Below, piece by piece: positions 51,632 through 59,605 of a stretch of DNA of 64,000 nucleotides (position 1 is its first letter; every line of letters starts with the position of its first letter). The DNA lies in the NCBI GenBank assembly GCA_965249745.1, contig OZ252252.1:868001-932000 (forward strand). Reading direction: 5' to 3'. The translations under genes and the position numbers were made by a program. The stretch comes from JANYHH01 sp965249745. GTDB lineage: Bacteria; Deinococcota; Deinococci; Deinococcales; JAAFIG01. Under the pieces are notes generated by a model. The model did no database searches. It saw only the letters and a list, made by a program, of their open reading frames with translations, and was not told the origin of the DNA.

Positions 51632-52546
51632 TTGCATGACACGGGAGCGTCTCCAGAAACCAGTGGTGACGCCGCACCGTCAACCCGAGGTGACGCCCCG
51701 GATCACGACAAAAAAGTGGCGAAAGGTTTGGCTGAAATAGATGCGGTGGAAGCGGTGGTTGATGCGAAGGATCACGATGGCAAGTTGACCAAAGTGCAAG
51801 CGGAGCAGGTCGCGGCGACCGTGAAGCGCAACAACCCGATTTTCACAAAAATCATCGTTCATTACGAAGTTGCGAAAAACGAAATTAATTACGAGTGGTT
51901 CGCCTCCAACGGCATTCGCAAATCAAACCGTAAGCCGTACACCGATGACCTCGAGCCAGCCGCGAATGAGGGAACAAAAGTGAATCCCTTCCCGCTCGAT
52001 TGGGCGAAACCAGCCTCAGCAGAGTACCCAGCGATTTACATCGGTGACCGTCACGCGAAGGGCGGTATGTCACAGGCGGCACTGAAATCGTTACACGAGG
52101 CTGGGAAAACCGATAACGGCGTCGCGGTTCAGAAACTCGAGCCGCACAGCAGTAGCGTACTCTCGACGGGTGAAACCCTGGGTATCACGAGTCCGTGGCA
52201 GTTACGCGTTGGTACGACTATCGGGCCGCTCTCACCGGATGGAACACAAACGCCCGGTGGTGGTTCTATAAACGCGATCCTCGAGCGTTACGGTTTTCAG
52301 TCAACACTGGATAAGTTGCAGGGAGATCACATTCACGAGATTCAACTCGGTGGACAGGACGTGCTTGGCAACTTGTGGCCGCTCGATTACAAGATCAATG
52401 CCGGAGCGGGTTCTAAGATTGATAAAACGGATATCAACTTGCGAAGTGGTAAAACGGTCAAGGTGTACCAGTTGCGCCAATTCGTTAAGGCCAACACCAC
52501 ACGTCAAATCTGGTTCAAAATCAAATCTGTCAAAGCGAGTTCGTGA
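51632..52546 (+). CDS. Orphan HNH-type nuclease toxin tail (eCIS/DUF4157-effector-like)
   Basis: Residues about 28-95 (GLAEIDAVEAVVDAKDHDGKL, ending YEWFASNG) resemble a segment I associate with DUF4157/eCIS effectors. The C-terminal 80 residues carry an HNH-like nuclease core, GDHIHEIQLGGQDVLGNLWPLDYKIN. The normal large N-terminal region is missing and the frame is closed upstream by TGA at 51608, so this is a detached tail. The only early start is a TTG at 51632 with no ribosome binding site. TATCCT (51623-51628) lies at leaderless distance from an ATG at 51636 in another frame, which reads only 34 codons. Base composition is AT-richer than its neighbours. Immunity-like genes follow. Confidence 0.65.
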   Translation: MHDTGASPETSGDAAPSTRGDAPDHDKKVAKGLAEIDAVEAVVDAKDHDGKLTKVQAEQVAATVKRNNPIFTKIIVHYEVAKNEINYEWFASNGIRKSNRKPYTDDLEPAANEGTKVNPFPLDWAKPASAEYPAIYIGDRHAKGGMSQAALKSLHEAGKTDNGVAVQKLEPHSSSVLSTGETLGITSPWQLRVGTTIGPLSPDGTQTPGGGSINAILERYGFQSTLDKLQGDHIHEIQLGGQDVLGNLWPLDYKINAGAGSKIDKTDINLRSGKTVKVYQLRQFVKANTTRQIWFKIKSVKASS

Positions 52547-53052
52547 TGGAAGAACTGTGGACACGAATCAAACAACGCCTCGCCATGAGCAACCCGGCGC
52601 TGCTCGCAACGCTCGCGGCAGGCGCGTCATCGGCTGAGATTGAAGCGGTACAGCGAGCGATCAACGTCTCGCAAGACGATCTCTTCGCGTCGCTCGAGCA
52701 GGTGAACGGACAGATCTCATCGGATGGGGCGTTTTACGAACGTTTCGTGTTGTTTTCAGCCAGCGAAATCGCTGCGAACTACGCCCTGATGAATGAAGAA
52801 GTCGTATCAGACCTCGTGGAATCCGGCGTTGATCTGGACGAAGGTGAATCCGTGGGACCAGTGAAACCACAAATCTGGAGCGCGGCTTGGATTCCGTTCG
52901 CTGGGGATGGCGGCAACTTTCTTTGCCTTGACACCGATCCAGATGAGGGCGGGAGCGTCGGTCAGGTGTTCTCGTGGTGGCGGGACGGCGCTGCGAACAC
53001 ATGGCTCACCGTGAGTTATCGCGCTTGGCTTGAGTCCGTGGCAGATGCATAA
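52546..53052 (+). CDS. SMI1/KNR4-like immunity protein
   Basis: The 168 residues match the SMI1/KNR4 superfamily common among polymorphic-toxin immunity proteins: helical start, then PALLATLAAGASSAEIEAVQRAI, SLEQVNGQ and the strand pattern WIPFAGDGGNFLCLDTDP typical of the family. The ATG overlaps the toxin stop by one base (TGATG); a GTG at 52543 is also in frame. Its coupling to the toxin gene supports a cognate immunity role. No signal peptide. Confidence 0.8.
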   Translation: MEELWTRIKQRLAMSNPALLATLAAGASSAEIEAVQRAINVSQDDLFASLEQVNGQISSDGAFYERFVLFSASEIAANYALMNEEVVSDLVESGVDLDEGESVGPVKPQIWSAAWIPFAGDGGNFLCLDTDPDEGGSVGQVFSWWRDGAANTWLTVSYRAWLESVADA

Positions 53053-53061
53053 TAATCCAAA

Positions 53062-53475
53062 GTGAACATCACCAAGCGGATTGATGCATTGGCGGACCGG
53101 ATTGAAGCCCAGAAGTATCTGACCCTGCACGAAGTCAAGAGTCAACCGAGACTGAGCGCGGCGGCGATCACCCAACTCGAACACGATTTTGGGGTGACGT
53201 TGCCGCAGCCGTTACGAGACGTGTACAGCGAGGCCAACGGTTTCTTGCTCCGCTGGACGATGCGTCCAGACCTGCGCGGTCTCACCCGCGTCGTTGGGAA
53301 GGACGCCCAGTACGAGTTGAACCCGAAGAGTGCGAACCTCGAGTATCCGGAGGCGATAGTTTCTCGCTTTTTAGAGGTTATCCCTACCTGTCAACGCTTG
53401 AACTGCAACGCGTTGACCTTCTCCCCGATGCAGCGCCCCTGCTCGAGGCCACGTTCCACGGCTGTGCGAAAGTGA
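53062..53475 (+). pseudogene. Truncated second SMI1/KNR4-like immunity gene
   Basis: The first roughly 105 residues read as the start of an SMI1-type protein (LSAAAITQLEHDFGVTLPQPLRDVYSEANGFLL). The last 28 or so are simply the antisense of the convergent haloperoxidase gene, rich in Cys, Arg and Ser. The family normally continues for another 50-100 residues with its core strands, so the gene appears cut by a rearrangement that fused it to the haloperoxidase 3' end. GTG start with no ribosome binding site. Confidence 0.6.
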
Positions 53476-54749
53476 ATGCCGCCGTACAAGCGGCTGATGC
53501 CCGCCTCGTTCGCGGCGTCCCAGAAGGATTTGAAGCCTCTCGGCTCGAGACCATCGTCGTCGTGGGTGTGATCGGTGAAGGCGTAGCCATCGCCCAGGAA
53601 GGCGGTTAGGACGGTGGCGGCCGCACCGGATTGGGTGCTGTGTCCGCTTGGGTATTCTGGGAAGGGCGGCGTGATGAGGACCGGCGTCCACTTCGGGTCA
53701 ATCAAGCGTTGAATGTACGTCACGGGGCGCAGCAGGTTAAACTGGAACTTCGTGTGCCAGCAACCGATGAAGGCGTCTGCCACGGCAATACCCACCCGGG
53801 CGTAGCCCTCGGCCGTTATCTCGAGCGAGGCGTTCTTGTCGGCCAGGATTTCGCTGAGAATCCCGATCCAGTGTCCCGGCGGGGTCATGGACAGCATCGC
53901 GCTGTCGTCCCAGAAGGCGGCGATGGCACGCTGCTCCGGGGTCAAGCTCTTGGAGGTCGTGTAAACCTCGAGCGCCTCCTGGTAGAAGGGGCTGCTCGGG
54001 TCGGTGCTGAACGGGACGGGGGCGGGCAGGGCGCAGGTGTCGGCGCTTTTCAAAACGAACGGACGGTTCGCGCCCCAGCCTGGCAGGAGCGGAACCTGCT
54101 GCAAACCCAGCGTTCCGGTCGGAACCCAGTCGGACGGCTGGCTGGCTTTCGGGTAGGACAATGGAAACCCGAGGTTTTCGATTTTCGCCCCGCCATCGGT
54201 TTGCGCCCAGGCTAGAACCGCCGCCGCGACCCTCTGCCCGTACTCGAGGCTGCGCCCGGCGACCTCGGCGGGGACGCCCCCGGCGACCTCGGCTTGTAAG
54301 CGCTCGACGGTGAATTCCAGGGCGCGCTGCCCGGTTGGACCGGTGTTGCTGAACAGAGCGCTCACGGCCGCTGACAGGGCGGCGTTGACGACCACCGCGT
54401 CGTCGTAGGTCGCGCCGGGGACGGGTTGCGGCCCACCCGCGAAGCCGTTCAGTTGCCCCGCCAGGGAGCGCAGTTTCGCAGAGCGGGCCGCGACCGCCTC
54501 AAACAGCGTCACGCCCAGATACCCGAAGGCGCGACTGGCCACCGGCGGCGAGTACGTCGCCGTATGCCGTACCAATTCCAACGCCAAGTCGTACCATTCC
54601 CTGGTCACTCCGGCTGCCAGACTGGAGCGCGGCATCGCCTGCGCCAACTCAGTGACTCGAGGTGTCGGGCGCGGCGGCGGGCTGGCTTTCGCGGAGAGAG
54701 CCAGCAGCGTCAAACCGAGGAGCGGGAGAATGGCGACTCGAGGGTTCAT
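53391..54749 (-). CDS. Vanadium-dependent haloperoxidase-like protein (PAP2 superfamily)
   Basis: This 452-residue exported protein (signal peptide to about 22, LSAKAS) has the vanadate/phosphate-site motifs of the haloperoxidase-acid phosphatase fold: KFQFNLLRPVTYIQ (Lys and Arg), YPSGHSTQSGAAAT (Ser-Gly-His) and SRLYGGIHFRTAVERG (Arg and His). Members are either bromo/chloroperoxidases or phosphatases and the sequence does not decide. Helical throughout. It overlaps the truncated SMI1 frame by 85 bp, convergently. Confidence 0.88.
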   Translation of the reverse strand: MNPRVAILPLLGLTLLALSAKASPPPRPTPRVTELAQAMPRSSLAAGVTREWYDLALELVRHTATYSPPVASRAFGYLGVTLFEAVAARSAKLRSLAGQLNGFAGGPQPVPGATYDDAVVVNAALSAAVSALFSNTGPTGQRALEFTVERLQAEVAGGVPAEVAGRSLEYGQRVAAAVLAWAQTDGGAKIENLGFPLSYPKASQPSDWVPTGTLGLQQVPLLPGWGANRPFVLKSADTCALPAPVPFSTDPSSPFYQEALEVYTTSKSLTPEQRAIAAFWDDSAMLSMTPPGHWIGILSEILADKNASLEITAEGYARVGIAVADAFIGCWHTKFQFNLLRPVTYIQRLIDPKWTPVLITPPFPEYPSGHSTQSGAAATVLTAFLGDGYAFTDHTHDDDGLEPRGFKSFWDAANEAGISRLYGGIHFRTAVERGLEQGRCIGEKVNALQFKR

Positions 54750-54800
54750 GATTCTTCTTCTTTCACAGAACAGGTCCCCGGCCTGTCCCTCATCAATTTT

Positions 54801-54837
54801 CTCGAGCGAACACTCGATGAAAAGTTATTCGCTCGAG
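54801..54837. repeat. 10-bp inverted repeat containing CTCGAG
   Basis: CTCGAGCGAA and TTCGCTCGAG are separated by 17 bases between the haloperoxidase gene and the xylose operon. Possibly an operator or a weak terminator; it has no T run. Confidence 0.35.
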
Positions 54838-54890
54838 GGTAGCGTAGGCTTTGTCAACGCGCCCGATTGAAAGCTCGTTCATTTTCTATT

Positions 54891-55943
54891 TTATTTGCAG
54901 GCGGCGGGGGCCGTCTGCGCTTTGACACCCTTGCAGAGCACGTCCTTGGTGATCCATTTGGCATCCACGACCACGTTCAGATTGGCTTTGGTGATGGCGA
55001 TAGGTTTCAGGAAGACGCTGTTCATGCGAATCTTCTTCGGACCCTTGCTGAAAATCAAACGCCCAGGAATCTGCTCGAACTTCGTGCCCTTGGCGAGGAG
55101 CAGGGCAATTTCCGCCGCGCGCTTCCCGAGGACTCGAGCATCCTTCCAGACGCTGACCGTTTGCGTGCCGAGCGCGATGCGGTTGAGCGCACCCAAATCT
55201 CCGTCCTGGCCAGAGACCGCCACCTTACCTGCCAGACCGGCCGTGGCCAGTGCGGCGACCGCGCCACCGGCCATACCATCGTTGCTGCTCATCACGGCAT
55301 CCACTTTGTTGGCGTTTTTGGTCAGGATCTGTTCCATGTTGCGCTGGGCGACATCGGGCTTCCAGCCGTCGGTCGCCTGCTCGCCGACAATCTTGATGCG
55401 GCCAGCTTTGATGAACGGATCGAGCACTTCGCGCTGACCGTTGTAGACGAAGGTCGCGTTGGGGTCACCCAGATCACCGCGAATAAAGGCGAAGTTGCCG
55501 CTCGATTTCACCTTCAGGATTTCGCGGGCCATCGTGCGTCCGACCTCCACGTTGTCAAACGTCAGGTAGAAGGCGCTCGAGTCTTCGATCAGACGGTCGT
55601 AACCCAGCACCGGAATCCCTGCGGCTTTCGCCTTGGCGATGGCGGGCGCGATCGCGTCTTTGTCCACGGCCAGCACGATCAATGCTTTCGCGCCAGAGGC
55701 GATCAGCGAGTCAATGTCGTTCAATTGCTTCTCGCTCGAGGTTTGCGCGTCGGTGCTGACGTACAAGGCGTTGTCCTCGGCCAGTCGGTCTCTGATCGCG
55801 GCCTCGTCGGTGTGCCAGCGTTCCTCCTGGAAGTTGCTCCAGCTCACTCCGATGACTGTGCGATTGTTCTGCGCCTGTGTCATCGAAAGCCCGAGACCCG
55901 TGACTGCCATTAAACCCAAACCCAACGCTTTCCAGTGACTCAT
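54891..55943 (-). CDS. xylF: D-xylose ABC transporter substrate-binding protein (copy 1)
   Basis: This 350-residue periplasmic-type binding protein has a signal peptide (to about 24, TQAQ) and the two-lobed sugar-binding fold: GVSWSNFQEERWHTDEAAI, DAQTSSEKQLNDIDSLI, GYDRLI, FIRGD.GDPNA, GWKPDVAQ, SSNDGMAGGAV and SGQDGD. The paired Asn/Asp/Trp residues suit a pentose. It is a close paralogue of the gene at 58133, with blocks of identical DNA. It is the last gene of the minus-strand xylose transport operon. Confidence 0.92.
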   Translation of the reverse strand: MSHWKALGLGLMAVTGLGLSMTQAQNNRTVIGVSWSNFQEERWHTDEAAIRDRLAEDNALYVSTDAQTSSEKQLNDIDSLIASGAKALIVLAVDKDAIAPAIAKAKAAGIPVLGYDRLIEDSSAFYLTFDNVEVGRTMAREILKVKSSGNFAFIRGDLGDPNATFVYNGQREVLDPFIKAGRIKIVGEQATDGWKPDVAQRNMEQILTKNANKVDAVMSSNDGMAGGAVAALATAGLAGKVAVSGQDGDLGALNRIALGTQTVSVWKDARVLGKRAAEIALLLAKGTKFEQIPGRLIFSKGPKKIRMNSVFLKPIAITKANLNVVVDAKWITKDVLCKGVKAQTAPAACK

Positions 55944-55999
55944 AGCATCTCCTCGAGGTCAAGACGGTGCCCTCTCCCTGGCCCATTTTTTCTTGACTC

Positions 56000-56764
56000 C
56001 TAGAGTTTATTGAATGATTGATCTTGGAGATGTTTAGGTACCACACCGCCGATAATCATCCCCAGCACATCGTCCTGGGACACGTTGTTGGTGGCGGCCG
56101 TACCGACGACCTTACCGTTCTTCATGACCGTCACCCGGTCCGCCAGATCGAACACGTCGTGCAAGTCGTGACTGATGAGGAAAATGCCGACCCCTTCGGC
56201 TTTCAGCGCCTGAATCAGCTCGGAGACCTTCTGTGTCTCTTCCGGCCCGAGGGCGGCCGTCGGCTCGTCCATAATCAGTACCCTGGCTTTGAAGTACACG
56301 GCGCGACCAATGGCGACCGTCTGGCGTTGACCGCCGCTCATGTTGGAGACTGGCACGCGCAGACTAGGAATTTTCACGCGCAGCCGATCCAACACCTTTC
56401 GGGCCTCGACCTCCATCGTGTCCTCGTCCAGTTGAAAACCCTTGCGCTTTTCGCGGCCCAGGAAAATATTGGCGACCGCGTCTAGGTTGTCCGCCAGCGC
56501 CAACGTCTGGAAGATCGTTTCGATCCCGTAGCGTTGGGAGTCCTGCGGGTTGTTGATCTGCACGTCCTTGCCGTCCACGCGAATCTGCCCGGAGTCCGCC
56601 TTGTACGCGCCCGCCAGGATTTTGATCAGCGTGGATTTCCCCGCGCCGTTGTGACCCAACAAGCCCACGACCTCGCCGGGGAACAGGTTGATGCTGACAT
56701 CGCTCAGCGCTTGGTTGCCACCGAAGCGCAGGGACATATTGTTCATTTCGATCAGCGGCGTCAT
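56000..56764 (-). CDS. xylG: Xylose ABC transporter ATP-binding protein, single domain
   Basis: This 254-residue ATPase has Walker A GHNGAGKS (about 36-43), signature MSGGQRQTVAIGRAV, and Walker B LIMDEPTAALG. The E. coli XylG and RbsA type has two fused ATPase domains of about 500 residues; here there is only one, so it must act as a homodimer. Starts overlapping xylH by 4 bases. Sugar specificity is inferred from the operon. Confidence 0.9.
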   Translation of the reverse strand: MTPLIEMNNMSLRFGGNQALSDVSINLFPGEVVGLLGHNGAGKSTLIKILAGAYKADSGQIRVDGKDVQINNPQDSQRYGIETIFQTLALADNLDAVANIFLGREKRKGFQLDEDTMEVEARKVLDRLRVKIPSLRVPVSNMSGGQRQTVAIGRAVYFKARVLIMDEPTAALGPEETQKVSELIQALKAEGVGIFLISHDLHDVFDLADRVTVMKNGKVVGTAATNNVSQDDVLGMIIGGVVPKHLQDQSFNKL

Positions 56765-57981
56765 TTCAGGCTCCTTCTGGCCACGACTGTGTTAAAGAGC
56801 ACCGCCAGCAGCAACACGATGCCTAAGACAATGTTCTGCCACTCCGTGGGAATCCCCATCAGCACCATGCCGCCCTGCAAGCTCGAGGTCAATAAGGCTC
56901 CCAGGGCCGCGCCGATAATCGTGCCGCTGCCGCCCGCTAAGACGGTTCCACCGATGACCGCGCCCGCGATGACCGTCAGCTCGAGATCCTTGCCGAGATT
57001 CGTGGTCGCGGAGTTGAGACGGGCCGCTTGCACGGCTGCCCCGAGGGCGGTCAGAAAACCCATCAGCATAAAAATGTACACGGTCATGCGCTTGACATTG
57101 ATGCCCGCCAGGAGCGCCGCCTCGGGGTTGCCGCCGATCGCGTAGATGTACCGCCCGAAGCGAGTGGACCGGGTCATCCAGTTTAAAAAGATCAGCACGG
57201 CAATCGCTATCAGCGTCGGAATCGGGATGCCCCTGGGATCGCCGGTGCGCGGATCGTTGTACGAGTTCATGGCGAACGCGAAGCCGAACACGAATAGCAC
57301 CATCACGCCTGTGACCAGGATTTCGGCCCAGATCGGGCGGACGCCGAAACCGTTGAGTTGACGCCGCTGACGGCCTCGGATCGCCTGGTAAATAATCAGC
57401 CCGATACCGATGGCGCAGACCACCCAGGTGGCGGGTGCGCCGATCGAACCGCCACCAATCTGTTGAAAGGTCGGGTCTGGCAGCGGAATCGTCCTCCCGG
57501 ACGCAGCCACAAAGGAAGCGTTTCTGAAAATCAGCAGTCCCGCCAGCGTCACCACGAACGACGGGACGCCCAGGTAGGCAGTGAACGAACCGGTGAAGGC
57601 ACCGATCAGCGTCCCGACAAGACCGGCTACGATCACCGTGATCCACCACGGCCAGCCCAGCCCGAGCGATTCGGATTGCAACAGCGCCAGCGTCATCGCC
57701 GTGAACCCGAGCACGCTACCGACCGACAGGTCAATCTGCCGGGTGACGATCACCAGCACCATGCCACCGACCATGATGCCGACGACCGAGGTTTGAATCG
57801 CTAGATTGAACAAATTCTGTGCGCTAAAAAAGGAACCGGGCTGCTGAAAGGTCAGCGCCTGAAAAATAATCCAGACCGCCACCAGGGCCGCCAGCATCGC
57901 TAACTGACGGATGTCCACTCCGAGGCTCGAGAGTCCTGGGCGATTCGTTTCTTGTATTTTGGCGGTCGTTTGCATGCTCAT
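56761..57981 (-). CDS. xylH: Xylose ABC transporter permease
   Basis: This 406-residue membrane protein has about ten helices and the family segments VGGMVLVIVTRQIDLSVGSVLGFTAM, FVVTLAGLLIFRNASF and AGINVKRMTVYIFMLMGFLTALGA. It matches XylH. It is coupled to xylG by a 4-base overlap and separated from xylF copy 2 by a terminator-containing gap of 151 bp. Confidence 0.92.
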   Translation of the reverse strand: MSMQTTAKIQETNRPGLSSLGVDIRQLAMLAALVAVWIIFQALTFQQPGSFFSAQNLFNLAIQTSVVGIMVGGMVLVIVTRQIDLSVGSVLGFTAMTLALLQSESLGLGWPWWITVIVAGLVGTLIGAFTGSFTAYLGVPSFVVTLAGLLIFRNASFVAASGRTIPLPDPTFQQIGGGSIGAPATWVVCAIGIGLIIYQAIRGRQRRQLNGFGVRPIWAEILVTGVMVLFVFGFAFAMNSYNDPRTGDPRGIPIPTLIAIAVLIFLNWMTRSTRFGRYIYAIGGNPEAALLAGINVKRMTVYIFMLMGFLTALGAAVQAARLNSATTNLGKDLELTVIAGAVIGGTVLAGGSGTIIGAALGALLTSSLQGGMVLMGIPTEWQNIVLGIVLLLAVLFNTVVARRSLK

Positions 57982-58081
57982 CCCTCATAATTGTCCCCGG
58001 TTGACCCAACTGTATTGAGCTGAGCTATCGGGATCTGTAGACTCGAGGCTGAACCAGTTCGCTTCACTCGAGGGGAATTTG

Positions 58082-58117
58082 AAAAGGGCGAGCACACGTC
58101 TGACCGCGTGCCCGCCC
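58082..58117 (-). terminator. Intra-operon terminator between xylF copy 2 and xylH
   Basis: A 13-bp GC-rich stem (two G-T wobbles, loop about 6 bases) is followed by TTTT in the minus direction, just after the xylF stop. It would cut most transcripts and raise binding protein over permease. Confidence 0.7.
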
Positions 58118-58132
58118 AGGTTCAGAATGGCT

Positions 58133-59185
58133 TTACTTGCAGACGGCGACCTTGGCCGCGTCCACACCCTTGCAGAGGACATCCTTGGTGATCCACTTGG
58201 CGTCCAGAACGACGTTCAGGTTCGCCTTGGTGATGCCGACCGGGGCCAGCAGCACGGCGTTCATCTTGACCTTCTTCGGGCCGTCGGCGAAGGTCTTCGC
58301 GCCGGTGACTTTGCCACCCTTGGCGAGTTCCACGGCGATTTCGCCAGCGCGCTTCCCGAGGGCACGGCTGTCCTTCCAAACGCTGACGGTCTGCGTGCCC
58401 AGGGCCACGCGGTTCAAGGCTCCCAAATCGCCGTCCTGACCGGAGACCGCGACCTTGCCTGCCAGACCGACTGCGGTCAGTGCGGCGACCGCGCCACCGG
58501 CCATACCATCGTTGCTGCTCATCACGGCGTCAATCTTGTTGGCGTTCTTCGTCAAAATCTGTTCCATGTTGCGCTGGGCGACATCGGGCTTCCAGCCGTC
58601 GGTCGCCTGTTCGCCAACGACCTTGATCGCACCGGACTTGATCGAGGCGTCCAGCATCTCGCGCTGACCGTTGTAGACGAAGGTCGCGTTGGGATCGCCT
58701 TGGTCACCACGGATGAAGGCGTAGTTACCCTTGGGTTTGACCTTGAGGACTTCGCGGCCCATGATGCGCCCGACTTCCACGTTGTCAAACGTCAGGTAGA
58801 AGGCGTACGGGTCCTCGATCAGACGGTCGTAACCTAGCACCGGGATGCCTGCGGCTTTCGCCTTAGCGATGGCGGGCGCGATCGCGTCTTTGTCTTGCGC
58901 CAAGATGATGAGCGCCTTGACGCCCTTGGCGATCAATGCGTCAATGTCGTTGAGCTGCTTTTCAGCGCTGCTCTGGGCGTCGGCGCTGACGTAATCAGCC
59001 CCGGCTGCGGTCAAGGCTCCCTTGATGGCGGCCTCGTCGGTCTTCCAGCGTTCCTCTTGGAAGTTGCTCCAGCTCACACCGACCGAGGTCTTCATGGTCT
59101 GAGCGTTCGCCATCGTTCCCAGGTACACGCCACCGAGCAATCCCAAAGACAACAATCCAATCGCGCCTGCTTGCCACTTCTTCAT
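58133..59185 (-). CDS. xylF: D-xylose ABC transporter substrate-binding protein (copy 2, first in operon)
   Basis: This 350-residue binding protein is very like the one at 54891, with signal peptide (to about 27, ANAQ), GVSWSNFQEERWKTDEAAI, GYDRLI, FIRGDQGDPNA, GWKPDVAQ and SGQDGD. Its ATG has an excellent GAGGAGG site. As the first gene, next to the divergent xylR, and closed by its own terminator, it is likely the highly expressed receptor; the distal copy may bind a related sugar or be a spare. Confidence 0.92.
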   Translation of the reverse strand: MKKWQAGAIGLLSLGLLGGVYLGTMANAQTMKTSVGVSWSNFQEERWKTDEAAIKGALTAAGADYVSADAQSSAEKQLNDIDALIAKGVKALIILAQDKDAIAPAIAKAKAAGIPVLGYDRLIEDPYAFYLTFDNVEVGRIMGREVLKVKPKGNYAFIRGDQGDPNATFVYNGQREMLDASIKSGAIKVVGEQATDGWKPDVAQRNMEQILTKNANKIDAVMSSNDGMAGGAVAALTAVGLAGKVAVSGQDGDLGALNRVALGTQTVSVWKDSRALGKRAGEIAVELAKGGKVTGAKTFADGPKKVKMNAVLLAPVGITKANLNVVLDAKWITKDVLCKGVDAAKVAVCK

Positions 59186-59605
59186 ACAACCTCCTCAGGT
59201 TGGTAGAGCCGAACAGTTTTCGAACGAATTTTCTTTCAAACGAATCTTCACAGCAGATTTGCCCAACTGGTTCTCGAGCGATTCACCCCATGACTTTCCA
59301 GGACAGGGTTCTCAGAGGGTGCAGCGAACAGGGTGAACGACGCATCATAACGCATCCAACCCGGCCTCGTGGCCATCTCTGAGTTCGTTCGTTTTTCGTA
59401 CAAACGCACCCTAGCCTGCTCGAGTTGCCGCTGTCAAGACCTGGGGATTTCTTCTCATCAAACGAAAGCCCGAAGTCGTCCCTGAACGGCTCAAACCCCA
59501 CGAATCGAAAGCAATTCCCGAAATCTACGCCGACCCCTCGAGCCGTTGCGAAGTTTGCAGAATGCGGGGTATGTTTGTTGGATCACCGAAAGAATGGGAG
59601 TCACA
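59186..59605. promoter_or_regulatory. Divergent xylF-xylR control region
   Basis: The 420-bp gap between the transport operon and xylR holds several TTCGAACGAA, CAAACGAA and CGTTCGTTT-like half sites. The clearest dyad is CGTTT-N7-AAACG at 59390-59406. ROK-type XylR regulators bind such AT-rich dyads, so these are candidate xyl operators. A related GTTTGTAAAC lies before xylA at 62247-62256. No confident promoter for the transport operon is visible. Confidence 0.4.
59546..59575 (+). promoter_or_regulatory. Possible promoter of xylR
   Basis: TTGCGA and TATGTT are 18 bases apart, ending 30 bases before the ATG at 59606. Confidence 0.4.

Noticed and set aside
51632..53475. A complete contact-dependent toxin system
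   Set aside because: No delivery or N-terminal trafficking domain is present in the window, so only an orphan tail with immunity-like genes can be claimed.
56792..57649. Minus-strand frame of 285 codons inside xylH
   Set aside because: Out-of-frame shadow of xylH, rich in Arg/Asp/Gly with no membrane helices or domain pattern.
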